From Diprion similis (lineage: Eukaryota > Arthropoda > Insecta > Hymenoptera > Diprionidae), in contig NC_060114.1 in NCBI RefSeq assembly GCF_021155765.1, positions 7,440,001 through 7,504,000 of the forward strand: a DNA stretch of 64,000 nucleotides. Reading direction: 5' to 3'. Below, piece by piece: positions 14,201-25,966 of the stretch. The first letter of the stretch is position 1, and each line of letters begins with the position of its first letter. The notes beneath the pieces are model-generated. The model made no database searches. It was given only the letters and a program-made list of their open reading frames with translations, and had not been told where the DNA came from. Made by a program: the position numbers and the translations under genes.

Positions 14201-17200
14201 GGTGGAAAGTTGCCAAATATTATCTTCGCTTCGGTGCTGTTCAACAATTCGCCGCTCATTTCTATCAAGTCCTCGAGTGGTTCTTTGAAGAGCTAATTGA
14301 AAATGAAAATACGAGAGTTATTCGGGGAAACTCTTGAGGGAAAACAGCGAAATTTACCGTCATTATCGTGCTGAGAATTCCCACGTAGTTTGACTCCGTT
14401 GTAACTAGTTCTAAGAAAACTTGATGCCTAGGCGAGAGATTTTTCCTTCCCGCTTCTGTGCTCGCCGCTTCAACCTCTGGAATTGCTGTCGGTTAACCGG
14501 TAGTTAAATAAACACCCTGTTTCTTCCCTCTCGTAGTATGGTTCGTATTATATAGTTAGTTTTTTCACAATCAATCCAATTACCCGAATTTATTCAACCA
14601 AAATTATTACCGTTGTACCCAAAGAATCAAATCTACGTTCTTGGAGTTATTTTTGTTGTTGTTGTTATTGTTATTATTATACTTATAATAACCAGGACTC
14701 TTGCTTCACCTTTCACTCTTCACAGAATATTTAAATATTTATGTTTGTGTGAAAGTAGAGAAACAAGTCAGCAGAGAAATCCGAATATTAAAGAAAAATT
14801 CGAGAACGATTTAAACAAATAAATAAACCTTATTGTTTTCTTTTTTAACTTGGAAGAAGTGTAAAAATTTAGTCATAGTTAAAAGAGTTGATGTTAGTTA
14901 TTTTATTATTTTTATTTTCAACCTAACAAAAGCAAGAAAATAGTTAGTAATAATCAAAAGAGTCAGTTTTAGTTGTTGTATTCAAAGAAAATATAAGTTT
15001 GTATAAAAACCAGAATAGCAAAAGTGAAAGAATGAATTTTTCTCAGGTTATTAAACGTGAGTGAGATAAAAAAAAATGAAAAAAAATTTTTAAAAATGAG
15101 AAAGCAAGAATCCTGGACATATTCCTATCCAACTTGATTACCCATGCAAGCTTAAGCGCAAAATGATGAAAAAAGAATTAATCTTTTCGATCGAACTTTT
15201 CTCAGTTTCAAAATTGTTATTCTCTTTAAATCAACGTCAAACTCGGTTTTATTTTCATAGAGAGAAATCGTGATTACGAGTTTAAGATAAATTGAATTGA
15301 ATCGATCAAACAAGAATGGAACTGAAGTAACTGAAAAAAAAATCAGAGATTTCCAAAAATTATAGACAAAAAGAATCCGTATTTGTCCGATAAACTGAAC
15401 CATATAATTTGAAGGAAGATACGCGAGTTGTAAAACGAAAGAATATAAATAGCAAAAAGAAAACATAAAAAAAAACCAAAGATGCACATAATATGCGGTG
15501 TAAATTGAATTTTAAGAAAAAATGAGGACCTGTAAATTGCTAGCAGAGAATAAGAAAACTCAAGGAACAGCAAAATGACAAGTAAAGTCTACTTTCTCAC
15601 CATCTAATTGTTTGTCGGGACTCGAAGTGCAGTCAAGAAAGCTGCCGCTAACGCTGAGAAGACCAGCGTCACTGATACTTGACCGTCGTTTATGAACTGC
15701 CGGCGAATCGGCACCATTTTGTACTAGACTAGATAAAGTTTCTGCGATTCTCTTGCGCTTTCTTTTCGTCGAAGCGGTTCTGGGCGTTGCTGCCTGGCTG
15801 TCCCTCCTCGCCATCGCCATCGGAGACAATACAGACTCCAAATACTAGTAAAAGAGGAAGAAGATTGAAATTGAAGGGAATAGATTTGGCGAAATTATTC
15901 ATTGTCGCATCTGTTTGATGGAAGTATTTTGTGAGTTAGCTTTTTTTCTGTTTTCTTTTTTCTTGATCAAAAACATAAGAAACAAAACATTGGGATAGAT
16001 GTGAAAAGTTTATCGAAATTCAGCGGTGCTGAGAAATATGCATGGTTTAGAAAACGTATTCATAATTGGCTTACATCTTCGAAGAGGTAATCTTTCTCAT
16101 ATGCGGCGCCTTCATTTTGAACCGAGGTCCAAAACCATTCAGCCTTTACTATGTGAGCTCTTACAGAGGCCAAGTCGGGCAGCGAATTAACATTGGATTC
16201 ATCGACAACCTAAATCATAAGGAAAACATCGAATTAGGATACAAAACAAAATAAAAAACAATATCGATGAGAGTGAAAGTTCTGTTAATCAATTGCAATT
16301 ACATTACGACGAATACAACAGGGCTAAAACACATAGGGAAAATTCATGAAAACAATTAGGAAGATGTACAAAAATTAGAATGTTGAGGTGTTATTAGCTG
16401 TTTTTACTTATATCATCATTTTTAAACATTGAACGTGCTTCACATACATGTAATGATACACAGGGAAAAGGTTTTAAGGGGGCGCCTTCATTGATTTGGA
16501 TGTTGTGTTATTTCGTTTTAATTAATCCAGTCGAATATCGATAACCAAAAGTGTAAGTGAAAAATGTTTTAGACAAAAGTTGTAAGGCTGGAAAGGGAAA
16601 AGAAGATGAGAGCGTCAGATTAAGATGAACTTGGTTTTTTTAAGTGAAACAGTATATTTTTTTCACCGTCATCTAAAAGAGCATCTTTGAGATGCCGGGG
16701 AAAGAAATATGCCGTTCCGTTTAGAAAAACCAAGTCGACCTTTATCTGAAATTGGCGGGTTCACTTATGGAAAATCTTATCTTCTTTCCCGTTTTGATCG
16801 TTACAACTTTTGTCTGAAACAATTTTCACTTACACTTTTGGTTTTAGAGATATTTGATTGAATTGATTAAAATAAGACACCCTGTATATCTCGAATTATT
16901 CATGTCCACGTATCTGAAATGCAAAAAATGACGTAACAGCCCCGTTCTACATGCAATTCTGAACAACACCAACCCAATACATTTTCATTCAACGCAAAAA
17001 CAAAGAAATTGCATGATTTCTGCGTCAAATGAAAATGTATTGGAGTATTTTTGTTCAAAACTGTGTATACAATGGGGCTGTTAAGTCCTTTTTTGCGTTT
17101 GAGATATGTGGATATCGATATTTGGAGATATATACGTCAACGTCGAAATCGATCAGGTCATCCCCTTAAATGACAAATTTCAGGGGCAAGACAAAAAGAC

Positions 17201-20200
17201 GGTGATAAAAAAATGTTAGTCTTTGGATATTTGGTTGTTCTGAGAAATCGCACTCAACTTGTCTACGCATTTGGGGTTTGAAAAGACTTCCCCAGACTTC
17301 GAGTGCCTGTAAAACGCTTCAAGAGTTTGAGAGTCTTGGCAAAAGTCTAAAGGGCCTCAGTAGACTTTAAAACAAGCCTGAAAGAGCCTTGATAAAAACT
17401 TGAACGAAGAAAATACTTATCAGATTTTACAAAAGCAGCCAGATCCGACCTTTTTTCGTTATTTCACTATGACCACACAAGTTAACAGAGAATTTCCGTT
17501 GCCCAGAAAGACATAGGGTTAAATCGTGAAAATGTTGAATGATTAATTTGACGTTTATGGAAAGAAATTCATCTGCATTTATGCAATTCGGGGTAGAAGT
17601 ACATTTTTATCGATTGACAATGAATTGCATAAATGGTATCCTGGTATCACGGAGATTTAGAACAAAAGCTTTCCAAAAGTAAGTAATGATATTGATGTTA
17701 TTTATGAATACACGAAGATATTCCAGTCCAGTAAAAAAATCCGTAACAAATTCAAGGACATTTCCACGACATTTTCAGGTTTTTTAAGGGCTTTTGAAGG
17801 ACAGGCAACATTCAAGGACATTTCCAGGACCACTGAACACCGTGTAGGATTTTAATGGAGATAAAAAATGTACCAAATTGACTGGTTTCTCCTGATCCCT
17901 CTTCGTTTTTCCACTAGCTTCGTTCGTCCGATTTTTAAGGTCATTTGAATAGCCGAATGCGGATTGAACCGGGCTTGTATATTTTGTGCCCCCATTTCGA
18001 AGGCTTAATTTCGATTCAAATAGACTAAAACAGGATTTTTCGTCAAAAATACGACGAGAATACTCCATAAGATATCGTTTTCTATTACAACAGCAGCAGC
18101 AAGAATTTTTCTGAATTTCGTCCTGTTTAGGATAGCCATTAAAAGTCCAAGAGGCATAAAAACTGTCGCCAACGTCACGTAGACTTGAAAAAGAATTGTT
18201 CTTCCGTAAAAGACGAGGCGACGATTCCACGGAGTAAGAATTCTGGGATAAATTCGGATGGGAATAGAATCTGAAGATTTTTTTATTCTGATTTGAATCG
18301 AGTCTTGCAGTTTGTTTCAATTCAGAGACACAAGAGCTGTGCCTTTTTAATAAAACGTATCGCCTGGGAGTGAGAAGCCTTTTAGATTGTTTGGACAAAC
18401 TTCTGACTGTGGAAAAGATTCGAGATGGAGAGTGAAATGACGCGAAACTAAGATTGGTGGGATTGTCAAAAGACTGAGAGATTTGGGTCAAATTCAATAA
18501 ACTAGATCCCAGAGAATTGAACGCAGGATAGCCGGAGTCATCCGGATGATAATTTTCGTGTGCGACGATTGAACTGTCGTTCAAGGATATGGCGGAATCA
18601 TATCGAGGATATTTGGGAGCGCGACGTCGCTGGCAATGTTGTCCGATTTTTGGAAATTCTGTGACGTAGGATTTTTCCATTGTCGAATTGTCTCGAGGCG
18701 AAGACGGAGAATCATCAGCCAGTCTCTTGCGCCTGACGTTTTCAACTGTCGTTGAATTTTTCTCGCATATGTGATTGCAGAAGCAAAAATGACAGAGGCA
18801 GTTGCAACAGCGTTGCGAGTGTATTAAAGATATTGAGCTTGGACAAGAGTTTGGTATTTTCTCATTTGTGTAAGGATTGTAATAAGCGAATGAAAAGTTC
18901 TGGTTCGATTCAACGTCGTGGGATCTTTCAGTAGTCAGCGATTTAAACTCTTGGTTTGAGTATAATCGAGACCAAGAGATTCTCGATTTATCCAAAGCAC
19001 TCGTCTGGCCGCCGTCTTCGTTAGTCACCTGAGCAGAGCAAGCATGCGAGAAAAATGGAAATAAAAAAAAAAATAAAATAAAGGTTTAGGGTCAGGGTAA
19101 CAGTCACAAAAAGCATTGCGACAAATAGCGTAAGAGATGTTGAAAATGTGAAGAACGCGAATATCGACAAAATTACATCAAGAGCTAATCATAGCCATAT
19201 TTCTATTTACAATACATGTAGACACGTGATTGGTGTGGGTCGAATTCTCGGTAATTAGAACTTTGTTGAAAGTGAAATTTTTAACTAACCACATGCGTGC
19301 AGTTTGGATCATCGATTTCAGCCGGTTCCCCGCCTTGTTGTTGAAGCACTTCGCACATATGCTTCTTTTCGTCGTCAGGAAAACCAAAAAAACACACCTT
19401 CGCTCCAAAGAATGGTTTGAGCTTGTGATCTGCGATCTGTGAAGAATATTGTCAGCGCGTCAGGGTTGAGAAAGAAAAGTATAGTCAATACTAATACCAG
19501 ATGAAACAAGTGATAAGAATGAATTGGGAAGATTTCTACGACTATCTTAATCCCTTGGAATAAAAATTTCCCTGCAACCCAAGACTGTCGCATTAACATG
19601 AAAGTTTATAAACATTAGTCCTCCGTGTTTTCTAGGCAGTGTGAATGCCCTGAATCGAGCAGAAGTCGAAGAGTTTGAAAATTTGCTTACCAGTTTGTCG
19701 TTTGAACTGATGCTGGCAACGTCGTCCCTCGCCTCCCAAAGTTCGGTCACCCAATCCAAGGACATAATTGGAATCCTAAAGGTAATGGCGTACCTGTATT
19801 TGTCGCCGCCACAGCAATTGGCGATAAGGTGTGTCACCTTGTTTCCCATATCCTTCCTTATACTGCCACCCATGCTGTGAATCATGTTTATCAGTCTGGT
19901 CTGCAATGAGAATGTAATTTGCACAAGTAAATAAATGCAAAAAGTAAGGAATAAAAAGTACTGCAAAGAAGATTAAAGAATCGCGGTAATCACCAGTTCT
20001 TCCTTTTTTCTAAAACCGGTGAAAACGACAATCGTTCCTAGCATCGATTGGGTGTACATCGGCCTGTTGATACTTGGCAAGGACTCCTTCTTCTCCGCCA
20101 ATTGGAGAAGTGCCGTTGGTCCCAGTATTCTAAACAAATCGAAGGATGCAGTGGAATAAAATAAAATAACATACGTTGTTATATGGATGAAAACCTTGGC

Positions 20201-23200
20201 TAAAAGAAGAAAAAAAATTGATCTTACAAATGTATGAATAAAAATGAAAGGTGTGTTCCTGCTTTTTGTACAAAATATTTTTTCTTCGAATTGAAACAAA
20301 TCGATTGAAGCTTGGCGAATAATTTTTATTAAGTTCAAAATACTTTTCCGTTGATTTTTTTTCTCTTTTGTATCGATAACTTCAGATTTTTAATCAAAAT
20401 AAATACTCTCTGATTCTTTTTCATTCAATATCCTAAAAATAAACTCAGACAATTTCATCAATGTCGATAAATAATGATGAACACTTACCGAGAAAGAACC
20501 AGATGAGAAAGCGAGCAAAAAACAATGAATAAACGAAGTTTCACAATTTGAATGTTGAACACAAATTTCTATAACGAAGTAAGAAATATATTTTTTTATT
20601 TGTTTTCATTGGTAGGATTGTCGGAATCAAAAGTTAGGAGATCTGTAATGGAAATAATTTTGTACAGATTCGAATAGCTCAAGCTCAAATATCAACAACT
20701 TGAGAAACGGTTTTGTAATCAGAGCGTTCAAAATCCGTACACATTGGTGTTTTAGACCCAATTCTTATATTCTTGGAGTCATTTCGATCAATAGATAGAT
20801 CTTCAGCGATGGGATAAATTTAGATTTATGTAAGTACAGTACAGCAGATATTCGTCGACAATTACAATTGCACTTAACAACTATACTATAATTCAATATT
20901 CCTTGAATGTTGTTGAGAAAATTTTTCATGATTTGTTAAACGAGCAAAATGAGCCCAAAAACCGCGGTTGCTTGAGTACTCTAAACGTTCTAATTATAAA
21001 ACCTTTTTCAAAATTTTCGATATCTCAACTGGCATTATTTGAATTTGCTTAGAATCATTTCGATTGAATAGAAGGGATCTGTTTTATAAACGATTTTTCC
21101 TCTTTTCCTAACTTTTGATTCGTTCGTCTTCACGCAACGGATTACCTGTGAGCTGTTTTGTGGAGAGAGTCGTACTCTGCACCCTCGAATTTGCTCAGTA
21201 TGTAATAAGTGCAGTAAGTTGTGTCTTCCACGTACTCCGTCCCTCGTTCCGACTTCAGTACAGGAACACTGAATTGTTGAGCAGCAGCTCCGAGGGCCGG
21301 ATCTTCTCCCGTGCTTCCGACGAGACATATTCGTTTTTTTCTCGGTATAATCAGAGCTGCGTTAAAGAATAAGAAGAAAATAAACAACGATGATCATACA
21401 GAAGTTTATTCATAAATAGGTGAATCGACGAATAAAGAAAAGAGAGGAAATAAAAATTTATTTACATTGTTCGCTCAGCATTGTGAATGGAACGTGATAA
21501 ATTCAAATATATTTCATACCAAGAAAACTTTTCTTCCGGTTTTCATTAGTGAGTGATAAAAAATGACCATCTACTTTACAAGCGGTTACAAATAAAACTG
21601 TACAAATATTGAATTCGGAATCACGTTTTACATTCGAAATTTCCTCGTCGAATTCTTTTTTTTGGAGATTCTTCTGAACGTATTACCATTTTCAGGTTTC
21701 ACTTAAAGAGAATTCCGGCGCTTGTTGTACGTGCCTTATTATACTATATTAGCATAATGGGATGCAACAATAGCGTACGAGGATCTTTTTTTTAGACAAT
21801 TTTCATTTTACTCCACTCGGGCTTAGTTGAATTTGTTTTGTTCCTTTTGAGTTTAACGTTTCATGTTTCATTCCCATCACATCGCACAACGAGAAAGATG
21901 AACATGCAGATATATGAGGCGTTAATTTAGCTAATGTTCTTGAAACACTCCAATTTCCAGAGCCTTAGCAATTTGATATATGCCTTTGAAATGATAACGT
22001 CACTGGCAATAAAACTGACCACTCAATGCACAAATACAGAAAGAATATTTTCCTTGTCCCTTTTAGATTTTGAAATAAGGAGAAATGGAAATCGTATCTA
22101 AATATTCGCCGATGAATAACAATGATAGCAATAATAACAATAAAAAAACTTAGAACATTCCAACAAACGAGAACAATACATGTTACATTACCGACTATTA
22201 TCAATGTCTAGAAAATGGATCTATACATAAATATACTAATAATTTTATTTGATGACAAAATAACAAACGATATATCGAGGTTCAGTTAATCTATCCATTA
22301 AAATCCTTGTTTATGCGTAAACGGCACAAAAAAGAGAAACAGTGGCGAGTAAACAAGAAGGAAGAAAAATAAGAAAATTATATATTTACAACAGAAGTTA
22401 AACGCACAGCAAAACTTATGAATTTAGTTTCGGTCTCAACAATGGAATATTCAAGTATCTACAGTTGATAGCAATAATAAAATTTCTTTACTCAATTTAT
22501 GCTGAGTCTGGGGCAACAAAAAATTTTAACCCTATGGATAAATAAGACTGGTTGCGCAGGCGTTAAATAAGTACCATTACTAAATAAATGTGTCTCAGTT
22601 TTTCAATCGTATTTCCAGACTCTTCGGAAATTATCGGCTCCCAGGTCCGTAATGACTCGGTTGAAATTAGAGGTGGGATGCGTACTTAATAAATTTATCT
22701 TATCATCGCGATTGAAGCTCGCAAGTCTGTCGTTTTCGCTCTCACTGTCGTCAAAAAAACACGACATTGTAATTTACTTATCGTCATCATTGTCACAGGA
22801 TGTCGGGTTAAACCGATGCATAAAATCCTTAAATTAATTTTTCGGGCCCACTAAGGGCTTACTTCTGGAGAATATGTTTTTCATTCATGAGATATGAATG
22901 TGCAAAAAAATTATAATCATTTCCAACGAACGTTTCAAATATTGTATAATGTAAACATCTAATTTATATTCGATGGAATGCATTTTGACAAAGTCCAAAC
23001 ACATCTGTACTAATGGTATTTATTCTAAGATGATCAATTTACTACCATTATATCACTTTGATATGTTGAATGTAAGTCAAAAGACATTGTCATTAGTACC
23101 ATTATCATTTCAAACCAAATTGATTCTATCTTTAAAGGTCAGAATATGAGATTATAAGATATTTCCAAAGCCCACTAATGAAGATGACTATTATTTTTTC

Positions 23201-24270
23201 TCAATCTTCTTGTAAATTTTGACACAATGGCTTTCTTCTTTTTTGCAACTAATTGATTGCGAGAAAGAAGTTGAATTTAACTAAGGCGTCTAAGGGTAAT
23301 TTTGAAAATCTGTAATGTCAATAATCTCTGTTGGTAAAGTAGGAATCTAGCGTCATGTTACGAACAGGTAACAGCGGTCTTTACCAATCAAGTGATTGTT
23401 TTTCTGGTTGGTTCAGAAAACATGTTGGGCTAAACTTGACTGAGATTCTGTAAAATCTAGTCTAAGCCTGTAAATGTGATGATGTGTTTTCTTGCGTCAA
23501 TATGATGTTAAAATAGTGCCAGAATGTAATTTTACTCTTTTATGGGTACATTGGCCATGTTTACATTGCACGGATTTGATACAAACCAATGTGAGATGAG
23601 ACCAATTCCATGAATAGTTTCAAGAGCAATATCCTCAATTCTTTTCATTGAATGGTTGATCCCAGACATGGTCCGTATAAAATCAATGCAATGCAGAAAT
23701 GGCCACTGTGGCCCAAAAATGCATAAAACAAAAAACTTTTTCGTTTGGTAAAGGATAGAAACACTGCTAAAAAATATGAGAATCGAAACTTCGAATAGGT
23801 ATTAACGTGTTTACAAATAACTCTTGGAAAAGATACATTTGTGATTTTTTCAGAAAACATGTTAAACTCAGTCATTGCTGAGCTTCCATGAAATCTATTT
23901 TGAGTATACGAAGGTGATTCGTTTGTCTGGCGTTAATATATGATGAAAATACGACCAAATTATCATTTCTCTTTCTAATATATCCTAGAATCTAGAAAAG
24001 TCCCTGAGTTTTAAAGAACATGGCCCAAAAGGCAAAGAGTTCAAAAATGACTCGGCCGGTAAAGATGGTCAGAAGTATCGGCTTAAAACAAGTAAATCTA
24101 AGCCTCGAGCACGCGTTAACTATAGTTTATAGAAGAGTTTTGGAGAAGGAAGGAAGGGATAGACACGCGTGTGTGTCTTCAACAAAGTGTGTAAGTAACT
24201 TACGTTCGGTGGTGGCCGCCTCTTCACTATTTATATCACTGGTACTGCTGTGCACGCTTTGCTCTTCCAT
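8093..24270 (-). CDS. ECT2/pebble Rho guanine-nucleotide exchange factor, 14 coding exons, complete
   Basis: Activates RhoA at the cell equator with centralspindlin to build the cytokinetic ring (family knowledge). Exons, 5' to 3': 24204-24270, 21146-21356, 19994-20129, 19691-19900, 19290-19436, 16075-16209, 15601-15844, 14358-14485, 13896-14292, 13174-13614, 12847-13001, 12484-12569, 9185-9359, 8093-8218. All junctions are GT-AG, phases agree, and the total is 885 codons plus stop, close to human ECT2. N-terminal BRCT-like region at residues ~30-112, BRCT1 ~123-200, BRCT2 ~214-300 (AEWFW), a basic TKRKRKR stretch in exon 7, DH ~398-590 (TESNYV, KPRFHAFLK, PVQRLPS), PH ~600-720, then a basic tail with RAFSFNKTPSKLKRA and the end SMASLRRL. 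The start ATG sits in a good insect context (CAAAATGG); an in-frame extension upstream has no ATG. Introns hold several foldback elements. Confidence 0.95.
8560..9105. mobile_element. Foldback element in the last ECT2 intron (family B, copy 1)
   Basis: The left half (CAAATTCAAATCAC..., GAGATATCAAT..., GTTCAAGATATTAAAACTGC, GACTCATTTTGCTCG) recurs in inverted, diverged form in the right half (TTCATATCTCGG..., TTCGAATGTGC...). The same sequence makes up 20,620-21,110. Arms are about 200 bp and the whole is about 540 bp. No coding capacity is visible. Confidence 0.6.
9421..9478. repeat. (TTG)n microsatellite
   Basis: Nearly perfect TTG/GTT triplet run in the intron between ECT2 exons 12 and 13. 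Confidence 0.9.
9779..9824. repeat. (AAT)n microsatellite
   Basis: About 15 AAT triplets within the same large ECT2 intron. Confidence 0.9.
11264..11325. repeat. (TA)n followed by (GT)n microsatellite
   Basis: About 12 TA units, a short spacer, then a GT run, in an ECT2 intron. Confidence 0.85.
11578..12051. mobile_element. MITE with CTAAGAG termini, copy 1
   Basis: Begins CTAAGAGTCAACCGTAC and ends GTATGGCTGGCTCTTAG, which is the inverted repeat of the start with three mismatches. The interior shares long blocks with 32,262-32,698, for example TGGTTTTCGGAGCTCCTTG and AAGTATAATTTCA. It is noncoding, about 470 bp, and lies in the intron between ECT2 exons 12 and 13. Confidence 0.75.
13646..13860. 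repeat. ~115-bp repeat unit, two direct copies
   Basis: Two units start with AGTTAGAAC (13,646) and ACTTAGAAC (13,761). Both contain an A/TTTCGAATTCGATCA-like core. The reverse complement of the second unit matches sequence near 34,480-34,570 in the PCYT1 gene. Lies in the intron between ECT2 exons 9 and 10. Confidence 0.5.
16474..17169. mobile_element. TTAA foldback element split by a second foldback insertion
   Basis: The outer element starts TTAAGGGGGCGCC and ends GATCAGGTCATCCCCTTAA, like the intact copy at 25,585-25,966. Between about 16,503 and 16,880 its left arm is interrupted by another foldback. The arms of the inner one are AACCAAAAGTGTAAGTGAAA... and its inverted copy ...TTTTCACTTACACTTTTGG, with outer ends near TTTTAATTAATC and GATTAAAATAAGACACCC. 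The outer left arm then resumes at TATCTCGAATTATTC. It lies in the ECT2 intron between exons 5 and 6, just downstream of the long alternative exon. Confidence 0.7.
17748..17832. repeat. Short direct repeat at the end of the ECT2 alternative exon
   Basis: ATTCAAGGACATTTCCA occurs at about 17,750 and again at about 17,810, some 60 bp apart, each followed by C/GGAC. The stop codon of the long alternative exon lies between them. Confidence 0.7.
17784..19028 (-). CDS. Long alternative exon of ECT2, probably terminal (414 codons)
   Basis: An open frame of 414 codons sits between ECT2 exons 5 and 6. A frame this long is very unlikely by chance in such AT-rich DNA. It begins exactly at a 3' splice site (TGCTCAG before GTGACTAAC) and is in phase 0, the same phase as the normal exon 6. 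Exon 5 (ending ..NCTHV) could therefore splice to VTNEDGG here instead of to VVDESN. Use as a terminal exon gives 257 + 414 = 671 residues: the N-terminal BRCT region, BRCT1, half of BRCT2, and no DH-PH. The exon product is Ser/Asn-rich and looks disordered, with Cys clusters (RCCNCLCHFCFCN and NSCCCCCNRK) and basic stretches. I recognise no domain. The last ~15 codons and the stop fall in a short direct repeat. A cassette exon using a weak donor near 17,875 is possible but would break BRCT2. Confidence 0.6.
   Translation of the reverse strand: MTNEDGGQTSALDKSRISWSRLYSNQEFKSLTTERSHDVESNQNFSFAYYNPYTNEKIPNSCPSSISLIHSQRCCNCLCHFCFCNHICEKNSTTVENVRRKRLADDSPSSPRDNSTMEKSYVTEFPKIGQHCQRRRAPKYPRYDSAISLNDSSIVAHENYHPDDSGYPAFNSLGSSLLNLTQISQSFDNPTNLSFASFHSPSRIFSTVRSLSKQSKRLLTPRRYVLLKRHSSCVSELKQTARLDSNQNKKIFRFYSHPNLSQNSYSVESSPRLLRKNNSFSSLRDVGDSFYASWTFNGYPKQDEIQKNSCCCCCNRKRYLMEYSRRIFDEKSCFSLFESKLSLRNGGTKYTSPVQSAFGYSNDLKNRTNEASGKTKRDQEKPVNLVHFLSPLKSYTVFSGPGNVLECCLSFKSP
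20620..21110. mobile_element. Foldback element in ECT2 intron 2 (family B, copy 2)
   Basis: The left half (CTCAAATATCAACAACTTGAG..., GTAATCAGAGCGTTCAAAA, GGAGTCATTTCGATC) and the right half (GAGCAAAATGAGCCC..., CTAAACGTTCTAATTATAAAAC, GATATCTCAACTGG) are inverted copies. Both are related to 8,560-9,105. Noncoding. Confidence 0.6.
23405..24005. repeat. Diverged direct duplication in ECT2 intron 1
   Basis: A block starting TTCAGAAAACATGTT at about 23,415 recurs at about 23,850. Scattered matches follow in order: an AAATCTA.T block, GTGAT, a TTT/GTC...GCGTTAATATGATG block, and CCA.A.T.TAATTT. The copies are about 440 bp apart and strongly diverged. Confidence 0.45.
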
Positions 24271-25584
24271 TTTGGCAGTAGTAATCGCGCGTCGCGGCGG
24301 CGGCGTCGTCAACGTGTAGAGTGAGAGAACAACACTACAGCTAAGCCAGGTACGCCGGCGTTTATTTCGCAGTCGTTTTTACGGCTGCCCGAAAATAAGA
24401 AGTCCGTCGTTGTTTCTTCGCGCCTTCTGTTTCGCCCTCTTTCTTCCTCCTCTTTTATATTGTTTATTCTCTTCTTTTTATTCCTGTTCGATGTCAATTT
24501 TATTCAAATTTTCCCCCTCTCCTCGTAGTTAGCTCTTTTTACAACCGATTACAGCCCAATTTCCGTTAATTCAAATTCTCGACGGAATCGTTTCGACGAC
24601 GAACATCCGCGTCAGGTGCGTCCTCCCCTCCTGCCGCTATTCAATTATCGAGGTGCATGCCTCGTTTAGTTTATCAGAGGCGGAAAAGAGGCGGCAGGGA
24701 GAAGAGGAAGAAGATATAAAGAAATAAAAAGAAGAAGGAAGGAAGAGAATACGCGATTTTATAAAAGATTGTCTGTTCAATGTCTTTATTGGATATGTTT
24801 ACTATTCACTCGGGTAGTTTATAGTTGTTGGTTTCTCTTGTTTTTTTAGCAGTTGATTAGTTGATTATCATTAGCAATCGCCACCGCGCGTCGACAAATC
24901 GCTCCTCCCGATCATCGTCGTCATCGTCGAGACGACGGAACAGCTGAAACGGAAAAGGTGTAAACACGTTGCAAGTCGTGGCAAATTCGCGGGATTCAGC
25001 GCGTGTACATCAGTCGTCCGAAAAACATGGCACAATCCTTTGATATTTGACGGAAAAAGCCGTTCGGAAATTTTTTTAAATCGAAAACGGTCATAAAACA
25101 TTGAATATTATGTTAAATTTCATCACTTCGAAGAATTTTTCAACAAATTCTGGCAAAGTTTGAATAATCAGAATTCCAAATCTTCCAATTTTCCTAAATA
25201 ATCGGAAGTTTAGAATGATTCTCATTTTAGAGATTTTTTGGGATAATACCATCTGTTACCCTAGACAAATTCTTCTAGTTAGTTGTTAAAATCATACAGA
25301 ATTCTCACCTTCGGTAATACGAACTTTTCTAAATTTTTATCAATTCATTCGACCTGATAATTAATTTCATATTTATATGTTATGTATACACTTAATGATA
25401 ATTGTCTATAAGAGCACATCTTTTAATATCTGCAAAGAGTTTGAAAAATACCAAAAAAAAAAACTAAAAAAAAAAAAAAAAACAAAAAAAAATGATCCTG
25501 AATCTGACCATTGATAAAACGATAGCAATTAATACACGAGGAGGACTAACACCAAAAAACTTTTCAATAAGAAATCGTACAATG
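24271..25584. other. 5' flank of ECT2
   Basis: GC-richer DNA directly upstream of the ECT2 start codon, with many CpG steps at 24,280-24,420, 24,590-24,700 and 24,880-24,970. This suits the promoter and 5'UTR, but I could not place a TATA box or transcription start. The remainder up to 25,584 is AT-rich, with A runs near 25,450-25,490. Confidence 0.4.
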
Positions 25585-25966
25585 TTAAGGGGGTATCCTG
25601 TTTGATTTCGACGTTGCCATACGTATCTCCAAATATGAAAATCGACGTATCTTAAACGTGAAAAATTATTTGGCAATCCCATCTTACACGTAATTCTGAA
25701 CAAAACTGCTGCAATACATCTTCATTTTACACAGAAATTAAAAACTGGCATCAATTCTACGCATTTATTATTGCCATTTCGTAGGGATCCCATTCATGCA
25801 GTTTCTTTATTTCTGCGTCAAATGAAAATGTATTGGAGTGGTTTTGTTCAGAATTGTGTGTGTGTAAAATGGGGCTGCCAAGCCCTTTTTTGCATTTGAG
25901 ATACATGGACTTCGATATTTAGTGATATGCGCGTCAACGTTGAGATCTGTCAGGACACCTGCTTAA
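25585..25966. mobile_element. TTAA-flanked foldback element, intact copy
   Basis: Starts TTAAGGGGGTATCCTG and ends CAGGACACCTGCTTAA. The two halves are diverged inverted copies: CAATCCCATCTTACACGTAA and AATTCTGAACAAAAC on the left mirror TGTTCAGAATTGTG and AAATGGGGCTGCC on the right. It is about 380 bp with no open frame of note. TTAA at both ends suggests piggyBac-type target choice. That is inference: no transposase is present. Confidence 0.75.
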
